Shown: piece by piece, positions 54,361 to 63,449 of the stretch
Numbering within the stretch: the stretch's first letter is position 1
Layout: every line of letters starts with the position of its first letter
Origin: R-RK-3 sp963842775
GTDB lineage: Bacteria; Pseudomonadota; Alphaproteobacteria; Rhizobiales; Rhodomicrobiaceae
NCBI GenBank assembly: GCA_963842775.1
Contig: CAWJHQ010000013.1
Location: 248,001-312,000, forward strand
Length of the DNA stretch: 64,000 nucleotides
Reading direction: 5' to 3'
Translations under genes and position numbers: made by a program
Notes under the pieces: model-generated
Seen by the model: the letters and a program-made list of their open reading frames with translations, nothing else
What the model was told of the DNA's origin: nothing
Database searches by the model: none

Positions 54361-55318
54361 CTACTGCACCGGCGAAGCCTTCGCGCCGAGTTCGGCGGCG
54401 TCGAAGCCATATTCGCTGTTGCAGAATTCGCAGGTGACGAGCACGCGGCCGTCTTCGGCCATGTCCTCGATGTCCTCGGCCGTGAAGCTCATCAGCATCT
54501 GCTCCACCTTCTCGCGCGAGCATTGGCAGAAGGCCGAAATCGGCGTGGCGTTGAAGGCGCGCACCCGCTCCTCATGGAACAGCCGGTAGAGCAGGCGCTC
54601 CGGCTCCAGCGTCGGGTCGAGCAATTCGTGATCCTCGACGGTCGAGGCGAGCAATTGCGCCCGCGTCCAGGCGTCCTCGGAATCATGGCCGTTGGTGCGC
54701 CGCGCGCCGCCGCCCTCCTCGGTCAGCTTCTGCACCATCAGGCCGCCCGCGCGCCATGACCAGGAGCCGGGATTATTGTCCTTGCCGGCCTCATATTGGC
54801 GGGCGATGGCGATCTTGATGAAGGTCGGCAATTGCTCGGACTGGCGGAAATACAGGTCGGCCGCCTCGGAGATGTTGCCGCCTTCCAGCGGCACGATGCC
54901 CTGATAGCGCTCCATGTCCGGGCCCTGATCGATGGTCATCGCCAGATGGCCGTCGCCGAGCAGCTTGGCGCCCTCGGCGAGGCGCGTTTCCGCGAAGCCC
55001 TCGAAGGCCGACTGGTCGAAGCTGGCATAGCCGCGAATGTTGCCCGGCGCGTAATAATGCGCGACGAGAAAGCTCACCGGCCCCTCGCTGCGGGTCTGGA
55101 GGATGAATTTGCCGTCGATCTTCAGCGCCGCGCCGAGCATCGCCGTCAGCGTCATCGCCTCGCCGAGCAGATTGGAAACCGGAGGGGGATAGTCGTGCTG
55201 GCCCAGGATCGCGCTGATCGCCGGTCCCATGCGGACGAGCCGCCCCCTGGCGCCGGAAGACTCGATCTGAAAAGGGAGTACGTAATCGTCTTCGCGTGCG
55301 GGTGAATTCGTCTGCCAT
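54361..55318 (-). CDS. hslO: redox-regulated chaperone Hsp33 (one-base frameshift)
   Basis: Holdase activated by oxidative disulphide formation. From ATG 55318: MADEFTR, then after removing one base near 55296 the frame reads EDDYVLPFQIESSGARGRLV, which joins RMGPAISAILGQHDYPPPVS. Next come TLTAMLGAALKIDGKFILQT and the C-terminal zinc site CQC ... CEFC (CxC and CxxC). Corrected length about 319 residues. It is the last gene of an argD-argF-hslO operon, a conserved alphaproteobacterial order. Confidence 0.92.
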
Positions 55319-55346
55319 GGGGCTCTTATCTGTCCGCTTTTGGTCT

Positions 55347-55395
55347 GAGCATGATCTTATCGCAAAACCGGTGCCCACTTTTGCGGAACATGCTC
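55347..55395. repeat. RIME-like palindromic element
   Basis: GAGCATGATCTTATCGC at the left and GCGGAACATGCTC at the right form an imperfect palindrome around AAAACCGGTGCCCACTTTT. It fills the gap between the argF stop and the hslO start. Palindromes of this form are dispersed in Rhizobiales genomes. Confidence 0.65.
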
Positions 55396-55396
55396 T

Positions 55397-56320
55397 TCAA
55401 GTCTTCTCCAGGCACCAGGCGAGGATGGCTCTCTGCGCGTGAACCCTGTTTTCCGCTTCATCGAACACCACGGATTGAGGGCCGTCAATCACCTCATCCG
55501 TAACTTCGCGGCCGCGCTGCGCCGGGAGGCAATGCATGAATATGGCGTCGGGTCCGGCCAATTTCATCAGCTCCGCGTCGACCTGATAATCCTTCAGGAG
55601 CGACAGGCGGAACTCCTCATTGTCCTGGCCCATCGAGATCCAGACGTCGGTGACGATGCAGTCCGCATCCGCGACGGCTTCGCGCGGGTCCTCGAACAAA
55701 ACCAGCCTCGCGCCTTCCCTCTCCGCCCAGGCGAGCGTCTCGGCCGAGGGCTGGAGCGATTTCGGCGCACCCACATGCAGCGTGAAGTTGAAGCGCGCCG
55801 CCGCGTGGATCCACGAGGTTGCGACGTTGTTGGCCGCATCGCCGACCCAGGTGATGAGCCGGTCCGCGACCGGGCCCTTCTTTTCCTCGAAGGTCAGGAT
55901 ATCGGCGAAGATCTGACAGGGATGCGACCTGTCCGTCAGCCCGTTGATGACCGGAATATCGGCATGCTCCGCCAGTTGTTCAAGCTTCACATGCGACAGC
56001 GAACGCAGCATCAGGAGGTCGACATAGCGCGACAGCACGCGCGCCGTATCGGCGACGGTTTCGCCGCGCCCGAGCTGCATATCCGTCGAGTTGAGCACGA
56101 TGGACTCGCCCCCCAGCTTGCGCATCGCGACGTCGAAGGAGACGCGGGTGCGGGTCGAGGGTTTCTCGAACATCATGGCCAGCGTTTTGCCCGCCGCGAT
56201 CCGGCCGTAGCGCGGACTGCCCTTGGCGAGATCGCGCTTCATCTGATGGGCAATGGTTAGAAGATGTTCGAGGGTTTCTCTATCGAAGCTGTCTATATCG
56301 AGGAAGTGACGTATGGCCAT
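55397..56320 (-). CDS. argF: ornithine carbamoyltransferase
   Basis: A 307-residue enzyme making citrulline from ornithine and carbamoyl phosphate. Carbamoyl-phosphate motif FEKPSTRTRVSFDVAMRKLG, then DRSHPCQIFADILTFEE, the ornithine region DVWISMGQDNE and the HCLPAQRG motif. It is preceded by argD with a 2-bp gap and followed by hslO. The frame is intact. Confidence 0.95.
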   Translation of the reverse strand: MAIRHFLDIDSFDRETLEHLLTIAHQMKRDLAKGSPRYGRIAAGKTLAMMFEKPSTRTRVSFDVAMRKLGGESIVLNSTDMQLGRGETVADTARVLSRYVDLLMLRSLSHVKLEQLAEHADIPVINGLTDRSHPCQIFADILTFEEKKGPVADRLITWVGDAANNVATSWIHAAARFNFTLHVGAPKSLQPSAETLAWAEREGARLVLFEDPREAVADADCIVTDVWISMGQDNEEFRLSLLKDYQVDAELMKLAGPDAIFMHCLPAQRGREVTDEVIDGPQSVVFDEAENRVHAQRAILAWCLEKT

Positions 56321-56322
56321 GT

Positions 56323-57517
56323 TCAGGCAAATTCTTGAGCCGTGAGCTCACTATGGAGGGTGGTGCAGGCAGCGGAGATTTTCTCGCAGGCCTCGGCGAT
56401 CTCGGCCTCGCTGACGATGAGAGGCGGCAGCAGCCGGACGACATTGTCGCCCGCGCCGATGCTGAGCATGTTTTCGGCAAGCAGCGCCTCGATCAGCTTG
56501 CCGCTGGGGATCTTGCATTTCAGCCCCACCAGCATGCCTTCGCCGCGCACCTCTTCGATCACCGAGCCATGCCGGTCGGTGATTTCGGCCAGCCGCTGTT
56601 TGAGCAGCAGCGCCTTGTGGCGGACGCCGGCGAGGAAGTCCTCGTCGAGCACCACATCGAGCACCGCATTGCCGACCGCCATGGCCAGCGGGATTGCCGC
56701 CGAAGGTGGAGCCGTGCGTGCCCGACGTCATGCCTGCCGCCGCTTCGTCCGTCGCCAGAAAAGCGCCGAGCGGGAAACCGCCGCCAAGCCCCTTGGCGAT
56801 GGCCATGATATCCGGCTCGATCCCCGCCCATTCATAGGCGAAAAACTTGCCGGTGCGTCCGATGCCGGTCTGCACTTCGTCGAGAATGAGCAGAAGCCCG
56901 TGCTCATCCGCCAATTCGCGCAGGGCGCGCAGGAAGGCCCAGCCCGCATGCCGCACGCCGCCTTCGCCCTGCACCGGTTCGATCAGGATGGCGCCGGTCT
57001 CGGGGCCGATCGCCGCGCGCGTCGCATCCAGGTCGCCGAGCGGCACCTGGTCGAAGCCGTCGACCTTCGGGCCGAAGCCGGCCAGGTGCTTCTCCTGGTT
57101 GCCCGCCGCGATGGTCGCCAGCGTGCGCCCGTGGAAGCCGCCTTCGAAGGTGATGATCCGGTAGCGTTCCGGATGGCCGTTATGGCTATGGAATTTGCGC
57201 GCGGTCTTGATCGCGCCTTCCAGCGCCTCGGCGCCGGAATTGCAGAAGAAAACCTTGTCGGCGAAGGTCGCGGCGCAAAGGCGCGCGGCGAGCCGCTGCT
57301 GGCCGGGGACATTATAGAGGTTCGATGTGTGCCAGAGCTTGCCGGCCTGCTCGCGCAGGGCGCCGACCAGATGCGGGTGCGCATGACCGAGCACCGTCAC
57401 GGCCACGCCCGCGCCGAAATCCAGATATCGCTCGCCGCTCAGTGTATAGAGAGTGGCTCCCTCGCCTCTGTCGAAGGCAATATCGGCTCTGGTGTATGTG
57501 GGCAGCACCGCGGACAT
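56323..57517 (-). CDS. argD: acetylornithine aminotransferase (one-base frameshift)
   Basis: Class-III PLP aminotransferase of arginine synthesis. Motifs: YLDFGAGVAVTVLGHAHPHL, VFFCNSGAEALEGAIKTARK, LLLILDEVQTGIGRTGKFFA and the PLP-lysine region AIAKGLGGGFPLGAFLAT. An extra base near 56698 (corrected: TFGGNPLAMAVGNAV) shifts the frame; the end reads IGAGDNVVRLLPPLIVSEAE. Corrected length about 398 residues, normal. It is the first gene of the argD-argF-hslO operon; a hairpin with a T-run precedes it. Confidence 0.92.
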
Positions 57518-57543
57518 GGTCAGATCAGCTCCCTCCTGTCAGG

Positions 57544-57563
57544 AAAAAAGGCCGCTCAGCGGC
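57544..57563 (-). terminator. hairpin with T-run in the argD leader
   Basis: On the minus strand GCCGC TGA GCGGC is followed by CTTTTTTCC, 27 bp before the argD start. No minus-strand gene lies upstream within the window, so this is either an attenuator of the arg operon or the end of a small RNA. Confidence 0.6.
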
Positions 57564-57973
57564 GTTAAGACATTAAGATAAGATCATTCAGCGATTGCAT
57601 TAGGGCTGTCAATTGGCACAAAAGACACAGCGAGCCAAAAAACCAGCCCGCTCAGATGCGTTTAACCCTTCCTTCATTTGTTTTCGTCCGCTTCCCGTGC
57701 CATTATGTCTAAAGCGAAGACGGCGCGTGGTTGTTCTTTACCCGCTAGTTTTGTGTCCCGGTCCTCGCTATCCAGTAGCATGTAGCGTTTTGCTCTTGTC
57801 CCGCTAGCTGGGTTTTCTCTCAAGTATAGCGTTTTCTCTTGTGTTCAGCGTAACGGGCTTTTGCTCCGCGTAGCCGCGCCGTGTTCGCATTTGTGCGACG
57901 CGTGTCTGCCGCCGCGGAAGCAGGATCACTGTGCCAACAGCAATTCGCTTTAGATGTACGAGGAGGCAGAATT

Positions 57974-58477
57974 ATGGGGTGGACAGAAGAACGCGTGGAG
58001 CTTCTGAAGAAGCTGTGGGCCGATGGGCTCAGCGCGAGCCAGATCGCCGGCCGTCTTGGCGAGGTCACACGCAATGCCGTTATCGGAAAAGTTCACCGGC
58101 TGGGTCTGGCGGGCCGAGCCACCACGTCGCGCATGCGCTCGCCGCGTCCGCGCAACCGCGTCTCGCATCTGCCGCTGCGGCCGACCCGCGTGCAGTATCG
58201 GACGCATGGCAATGTCGCGCTGAAGCCGATGTTCATGCCGATGGAGCAGCCCACCGTCGCCCTGGCGCTGGTGCCTTCGATCGTCGAGGAACTCAATATT
58301 CCGGCGGCGCTGCGGATCGATCTTCTGGACCTGAAGGAATGCATGTGCCGCTGGCCGGTCGGCGATCCGCAGGACGAGAATTTCCATTTCTGCGGCCGCC
58401 AGAAATCGCACGGCGTTTCCTATTGCGAGCACCACGCCCGCGTGGCGTTCCAGCCGGCGGCGCGCCGTAAGAGATAG
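57974..58477 (+). CDS. gcrA: cell-cycle regulator GcrA
   Basis: A 167-residue protein starting WTEERVELLKKLWADGLSAS, QIAGRLGEVTRNAVIGKVHR and LGLAGR, the GcrA DNA-binding domain. The C-terminal RNA-polymerase-binding part includes LLDLKECMCRWPVGDPQDEN and FHFCGRQKSHGVSYCEHHAR, both typical. GcrA works with sigma-70 at CcrM-methylated (GAnTC) promoters to drive cell-cycle genes. AGGAGG lies 8 bp upstream of the ATG. Divergent from the arg operon. Confidence 0.95.
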   Translation: MGWTEERVELLKKLWADGLSASQIAGRLGEVTRNAVIGKVHRLGLAGRATTSRMRSPRPRNRVSHLPLRPTRVQYRTHGNVALKPMFMPMEQPTVALALVPSIVEELNIPAALRIDLLDLKECMCRWPVGDPQDENFHFCGRQKSHGVSYCEHHARVAFQPAARRKR

Positions 58478-58942
58478 TTTCGAGACAAAGCGGGGGGTGA
58501 GGGCCGGACACTCATGGAGGGCATGAGTTCCGGCTCTCCTATTTTTGGGGCTGGGCTTGGCGGGTTGACGCTGGCACGCGCCGATCCGCAGAGAACAGGG
58601 GAAACATGCGAAGTGCGTATGGCCGCATGTCGAGGCTGCTTGAGATAAGCCCTCCCTCTTGATTACTTCCTTACCGACATGCGTTAAGCTTCTCTTCAGC
58701 CGTTGATGGCTGACAACCGCCACACCTCACCAAATAATATGAAGCTCATATGCGCCGCCGTATCCTTCGCGGCGCGCGGATTTGTGGCTTCATTCTATTA
58801 AACAACATGCTTATAGTTGGTGAGTTGTTCACAAGCCGACTGATCTAAATATTACGACACCGATGAATAAGTTTTTTTGCGTATTGATCTACAATGGCTA
58901 TAATTGCTAATTTGACCGCTCGAATATTTATGGAGTACAATC
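58478..58942. other. intergenic region holding repeat element copy 1
   Basis: After the hairpin element at 58502-58556 I see no gene in about 390 bp. The right half, from about 58730, becomes clearly AT-rich and probably carries the promoter for the small basic protein. Confidence 0.5.
58502..58556. repeat. repeated hairpin element, copy 1
   Basis: GGCCGGACACTCATGGAGGG followed by CATGAGTTCCGGCTCTCC and TATTTTTGGGG. The arms GCCGGA(c)ACTCATG and CATGAGTTCCGGC pair. It lies downstream of gcrA, so it may serve as its terminator. Related copies are at 60774 and 63450. Confidence 0.8.
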
Positions 58943-59167
58943 ATGAGGAAGCCCTCGGTTGTAAAACCTCAGACGAAGCAACTCGCTGCACTATCTCCCC
59001 AAGACAAAGAACGTCTCGCCAAGGAGTTTAGCGAGGAGAGAGCCGAGCGCATTCGGGCCGAAGCGAGCAAACGGCTCAAACGAAAACAGAATGCTGCCGA
59101 ATGGGCGAAAACGCCCAGGAATCCGGCAAATACCAGGAAGACACACCCGCCTGGAGGCTCGAAATAA
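58943..59167 (+). CDS. small basic helical protein
   Basis: A 74-residue protein rich in Lys, Arg, Glu and Ala: LAALSPQDKERLAKEFSEER, AERIRAEASKRLKRKQNAAE, then TPRNPANTRKTHPPGGSK. Predicted one long charged helix with a disordered tail. GGAG lies 9 bp upstream of the ATG. AT-rich flanks. No family recognised. Two further short frames at 59101-59301 overlap its end and may or may not be genes. Confidence 0.45.
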   Translation: MRKPSVVKPQTKQLAALSPQDKERLAKEFSEERAERIRAEASKRLKRKQNAAEWAKTPRNPANTRKTHPPGGSK

Positions 59168-59405
59168 ATCGCATGTTCGCGAGCTTCTTGAAAGGTACCG
59201 ATCGAAAATATTACGAACTTGTAAAATACTATGATGCTGCGTTTCTGAAAGATACTTATCGAGAAGGTGCCCATGAACGGCCTAGGCACCCATTTACTTA
59301 AAATAATAATGGGCGAATTATTCCCAAAGAAACGCAAAAAGGACGATGCCGGCGAAGCTTAGGACGTAATTTGCCAAGCGTCATGGGGAAGTTTGGAGAA
59401 AAAAC

Positions 59406-60729
59406 ATGCGTTGGTTTCTTGCCTTTTTGTCTCTCTTTTTGTCATTTTCGGGTCTGCCAACGCTGCAGGAGGCCGAAGGTGAGGATGCAAATAACTCCTG
59501 TAAAGGATTAAATACAAAGAACAAGTTCGATTACAACTGGTTCAAATGTGTCGTCCTGAATAAGGAGGCACGCAAGGCAATTTGCCATTCTGGAAAAGTA
59601 CAAAAAGAGTACCTGCTAAGGAGAATTTACGCAAAAGCCGAGGTCCCCCTCGATCGAGGAGTTCTCCGGCAAAATGCCGGATTATGAGGATTTAAAGGCG
59701 TATACCTTCAATAGTAAGCCTAACACTGATCCATACCTCATGAATGTAGGCTTTAATTATTATCTGGATAATTTTGAAAACGATCACTTCAAACTCCAGA
59801 CGAGCGGTCGGAAATTCAAGGAGTATATAGAGAACAAAGACCTCGAAATAATTTGCGAAGGGAAGGCTGAACAAAAAACGGCGGGCCGACTCGCGGATGT
59901 CGAGAAAAATCTAAAATCTTATGGGAAATCGGTAAGATTACGACAGGATGTATCAGAACTCCTTTCGAGCGACTTAAAAAAAGCGAAACCGGCTAAGTTT
60001 TCATTTACGTCTGATAATGAAAAGAATGAAGATATAACGGCGATCGACGGCGCCATAGGATACGTGTTTTCTGGTTCCTTACCACCTCCGGCGGAGGCTG
60101 CGTCGATTGGATATAACCTTATTCCCTTCCTTTATTACAAATCGACCTCCGGCACCGCGGGGGGAAGAGGTGACATAGATGTTTTCGCACCGGGGATTCT
60201 AGGGGGCATGGAGTACGGAGACGCTGCTTGGGCATTTAAACTGGATATTGCCGCTGCCCCTGTCCTGGACGCAAAACAGAAGTCAGAGCTGTATAATTTT
60301 ACCGCTAGGTTAGCGCCAACATTTAGCATCGGCGACACGAGCATTTTCGGCGAAGAGCATAATTTCGGCCTCCTCGGCGTTACATTCGTAGCGCGAGCAG
60401 TTGCGAAGATGAACTACATTCAGGAAAGTGGTTTGAACCCAAATTTCTCAGATATTGAGGAATTTTCAACCACGGGATTTGAGGGACGGATCATCATAGC
60501 CGGACGTGACGGGACACCTATTTTGGAGAATTTCGTGTTTATCGTGGAATATAGCAATCTCCACAATTCGGATGGCGTGCAGGACGTGGAACGCACATCC
60601 ATGACGCTCTCCTATTCACCCACGGAAGCCAAAAATTTCACCATTGATTTCGGGTATGTGGAAGGACCCGATCCCTTTACTCTTCAACTGGAGGAGAAAT
60701 GGACGGCGTCGCTGGGGTTACGATTTTAG
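59406..60729 (+). CDS. exported, probable outer-membrane beta-barrel protein (one-base frameshift)
   Basis: Signal peptide MRWFLAFLSLFLSFSGLPTL, then EDANNSCKGLNTKNKFDYNW. After an extra base near 59630-59660 the frame continues EEFSGKMPDYEDLKAYTFNS. The last 230 residues show alternating strands (AIGYVFSGSLPPPAEAASIG, FTARLAPTFSIGDTSIFGEE, TMTLSYSPTEAKNFTIDFGY type) and end with WTASLGLRF, a terminal aromatic residue as in barrel proteins inserted by BAM. Corrected length about 441 residues. The gene is AT-rich compared with its neighbours, suggesting acquisition. Function unknown. Confidence 0.6.
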
Positions 60730-60773
60730 AAGCGGTCGTCGGGTCTTCTGTGAGATCTTGATATGTCGCCTCG

Positions 60774-60832
60774 CATGAGTTCCGGTTCTCCTATTTTTGG
60801 GTGCGTCTATGTGCTGAGGCGTTGCCATTGTT
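60774..60832. repeat. repeated hairpin element, copy 2 (left arm missing)
   Basis: Retains CATGAGTTCCGGTTCTCC and TATTTTTGGG, then the second inverted repeat CTGAGGCGT ... ACGCATCAG. The left arm of the first hairpin is absent. It lies 45 bp after the outer-membrane-protein gene. Confidence 0.75.
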
Positions 60833-60992
60833 CACGCATCAGCGGCAGATCGGTTCGTTCAAGGGGCTTTCCTTGCCGCATCTCGGGGCTGTCCGCGAAC
60901 CCTATCAGGCAGTCCGCCTTGGCAAGTTTGCGCTGGCGGCATTGTTCGACCGGCTCTTGCGCCCGCTTATCCGCCTCGCTCTGCGGCGTCAC
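60807..60992 (-). CDS. small hydrophilic hypothetical protein or gene fragment
   Basis: A 61-residue frame: TPQSEADKRAQEPVEQCRQR, KLAKADCLIGFADSPEMRQG, KPLERTDLPLMREQWQRLST. The composition is that of a soluble helical protein. It starts 20 bp after the carbamoyltransferase stop on the same strand and overlaps repeat copy 2 at its end, so it may be a truncated fragment. No family recognised. Confidence 0.35.
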   Translation of the reverse strand: MTPQSEADKRAQEPVEQCRQRKLAKADCLIGFADSPEMRQGKPLERTDLPLMREQWQRLST

Positions 60993-61011
60993 CGATCCCG
61001 TACGGGCTGGA

Positions 61012-62820
61012 TCATGTCGTGCTCAGCCCGGTGCGAACCATCGTCGATACCTCTTCATACGCATTTACGAGGGGAGCGACGATCTTGTGCGAGAATGCCT
61101 TGGTTAGGAGCCGGTCATCGAGAACGAGGCATTCCATGCCTGTGCTCAGAAAGCAATTGAGCGCATCCTGTGGTGTCTCGACGATCGGCTCACCTTTGAC
61201 ATTGAAAGATGTATTGACCAGGACAGGAATGCCGGTCAGCGCGTCGAACTCCTTCAGCAGGCGATAAAGCCTGGGGTTGGTATCCTCGGTCACGGTCTGC
61301 ACCCGCGCCGTGCCATCGACATGGACGATGGCCGGAATGCGGTCGCGCCACTCCGGCTTGACATGGAACGCCAGCAGCATGAACGGCGACTCGGCATAAT
61401 CTTCGAAGATCTCAGGCGCCCTCTCCGCAAGCACGATCGGGGCAAACGGCCGGAAGGCCTGCCTGTGCTTGACGACCTTGTTCAGCCTGTCGCGGATGTC
61501 GGCCGTTCTCGGGTCGGCGATGATGCTTCTGTTCCCAAGGGCGCGCGGGCCGAATTCCGAGCGGCCCTGAAACCAGCCGAAAATCTTCCCTTCCGCCAGC
61601 AGCTTCGCCGCTTCCTGGCATATGTCGTCGCTCTTGTGGGTGTTGGTCACAAGGCGCACCACCCGCTCCTGGACGGCCTTTTCGATCCTTTCAGGGGCTT
61701 GCCTGGCGCCCAGATAAGCATGCTTCATCACGAAGCGTCTCGGCGCCTTTTTCAGGGCGAGATGGCCGTAATAGGCGCAGCCGATGGCAATCCCCTCATC
61801 GCCCGCTGCAGGTTGAATCCAGATGCCGTCATAGCCGGCTTCCCGCTGGATGCGCCCGTTGGCCAGGCAATTCAGGGCCACCCCGCCGGCAAGGCACAGA
61901 TGCTTTGCTCCCGTCATCTCGCGCAGCCAGATCGCCCGCTTCAGCACAATCTCCTCGGTATCGTGCTGCACGCGCCAGGCAAGGTCCTGCCAATGCTGGA
62001 GGTTGGAACTCTTCTCCCACTCCTCGCCGCTGTTTTCGCGAAAGGGCTGATTGAGCTCCTCGCCCCAATCCGGCACGATAAGCTCGTTGCCTTCGAGATG
62101 CATGAGCGGAGGAATTTTGCCCGGCCTCCCGTAGGCAGCCAGTCCCATGACTTCGCCGCACTTGTCCCACTCGCCGAAAATATAGGTGGCGACACGGCTA
62201 TAAAGCGCGCCAAGGCCAGCCATGTTGAAGAATTCGTCGCTCAGGAAACCCCGGCGCGGCTTCAGCCAAAACTTCTTCAGCACTTCGATTTGGGAGCCCT
62301 GAAAGCGGTAATAGCTTTCGGACTCGCGCGACAGGGGGTCGACGTCCTCGGCATAAGGCTCCGTAATGTCGCTCCGATAGCTTCCGACGCCGTCGACCAC
62401 CATGACCACCCCTTCATCGAAGGGACAGGCAGCGAAGGCGCTATAGGCATGCGCGAGATGGTGGGAGACGGTCACAACCCGATCGGACTTCGAGAGGTAG
62501 AGCTTGCTCTTGGATGCGGCTCTTCGATCCGCTTCATTCATGAAATGAGGATAATCAGAATGGGCAAGGCGTTTTTCTAGCTCCTCTACCGGGAGGACAT
62601 AGCAATTCCTCACGACATACTCGACATCGTTTATGGCAATCCCGGCGGCCTCAAGGCAGTAGGTAACGGGAAGTTGATAGAAGCCGGTGGCATTTTTTGC
62701 CCGCGTTATGCGCTCTTTGGCGATCGCGCAGACGATCTCGCCGTCTCTTAACAAGCAGACACTAACGTCATGATCATACGCGTTTATTCCGAGGATGTAG
62801 GACGGCTTCCTGTTCATCAT
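61012..62820 (-). CDS. NodU/CmcH-family carbamoyltransferase
   Basis: A 602-residue protein. The N-terminal kinase-like domain has ILGINAYDHDVSVCLLRDGE and VTVSHHLAHAYSAFAACPFD, with metal-binding His, then VVMVVDGVGSYRSDITEP and LCLAGGVALNCLANGRI. The C-terminal YrdC-like part includes GWFQGRSEFGPRALGNRSII and PVLVNTSFNVKGEPIVETP. Family members carbamoylate hydroxyls of natural products (nodulation factor, cephamycin, tobramycin) using carbamoyl phosphate. No biosynthetic cluster is next to it in this window, so the acceptor is unknown. Confidence 0.9.
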   Translation of the reverse strand: MMNRKPSYILGINAYDHDVSVCLLRDGEIVCAIAKERITRAKNATGFYQLPVTYCLEAAGIAINDVEYVVRNCYVLPVEELEKRLAHSDYPHFMNEADRRAASKSKLYLSKSDRVVTVSHHLAHAYSAFAACPFDEGVVMVVDGVGSYRSDITEPYAEDVDPLSRESESYYRFQGSQIEVLKKFWLKPRRGFLSDEFFNMAGLGALYSRVATYIFGEWDKCGEVMGLAAYGRPGKIPPLMHLEGNELIVPDWGEELNQPFRENSGEEWEKSSNLQHWQDLAWRVQHDTEEIVLKRAIWLREMTGAKHLCLAGGVALNCLANGRIQREAGYDGIWIQPAAGDEGIAIGCAYYGHLALKKAPRRFVMKHAYLGARQAPERIEKAVQERVVRLVTNTHKSDDICQEAAKLLAEGKIFGWFQGRSEFGPRALGNRSIIADPRTADIRDRLNKVVKHRQAFRPFAPIVLAERAPEIFEDYAESPFMLLAFHVKPEWRDRIPAIVHVDGTARVQTVTEDTNPRLYRLLKEFDALTGIPVLVNTSFNVKGEPIVETPQDALNCFLSTGMECLVLDDRLLTKAFSHKIVAPLVNAYEEVSTMVRTGLSTT

Positions 62821-63022
62821 TCGCTTCCGACGGGCTGAGCTTCTGACGGTAAGGCCAAGAAGAAAAAGAATAAAACAATATTGTCAGCTTCCTTACGCAT
62901 CGCCTCGGCAGAATGACTGCCGATTTTCGGCTACTTCTTGTCATCAATCCGCCTTGCCGTTACACTATCTAGTATAGGAATCTGGGCGCGGTAAATCGCC
63001 TTCATTGCTTGGAGACGCAGGA

Positions 63023-63307
63023 ATGACAGCTATCGCGAATAAGCTTCTCGGCTATATAGCGCGCAAACTGCTGCGTAGCATAGCCGTGATCATCATGCTC
63101 GGCATTTACGGCAGCGGTCTTGTCGGCATCACCACACTGACCTCTGTGGCAACCTCTACCGAAGCGGCTGCAGGCCGTGGCAGAGGACGGAGCGGGGGAC
63201 GTCACAGGGGACGAGGCCGGGGACGTCATAGGGGACGAGGCCGTCATAGAGGACGAGGCCGTGGGCGTCATAGAGGACGTGGCCGTCGCGGCTATGGTCG
63301 CAGCTAA
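63023..63307 (+). CDS. small protein with a Gly/Arg/His-rich repeat tail
   Basis: A 94-residue protein. Residues 1-46 have an amphipathic start (NKLLGYIARKLLRS) and a hydrophobic segment IAVIIMLGIYGSGLVGITTL, ending in TEAAAG, possibly a signal or membrane anchor. Residues 50-94 consist almost only of Arg, Gly and His in RGRHRGRG-type repeats, ending RRGYGRS. GGAGACGCAGGA precedes the ATG. The strongly basic tail could bind nucleic acid, polyanions or metals. The repeat DNA itself (GGACGT/CATAGAGGACGAGGCCG) is low complexity. Confidence 0.55.
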   Translation: MTAIANKLLGYIARKLLRSIAVIIMLGIYGSGLVGITTLTSVATSTEAAAGRGRGRSGGRHRGRGRGRHRGRGRHRGRGRGRHRGRGRRGYGRS

Positions 63308-63449
63308 TTGCTGGTACCGGGGTATTATGAGGGTATTATGGGTAATTATGGGTGTTATGGGTACGGCTCGGGTTTGAACATCTGGATCCGCTAGTCGCCA
63401 AAAGCATCCAGTTCCGCCATGGCAGTTGCGCCGCATTAGCGCAGCTGAG

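Noticed and set aside
61012..62820. Nodulation gene nodU as evidence for a symbiont
   Set aside because: The family is broad and no nodABC or other nod genes accompany it. It does not support a symbiotic lifestyle.
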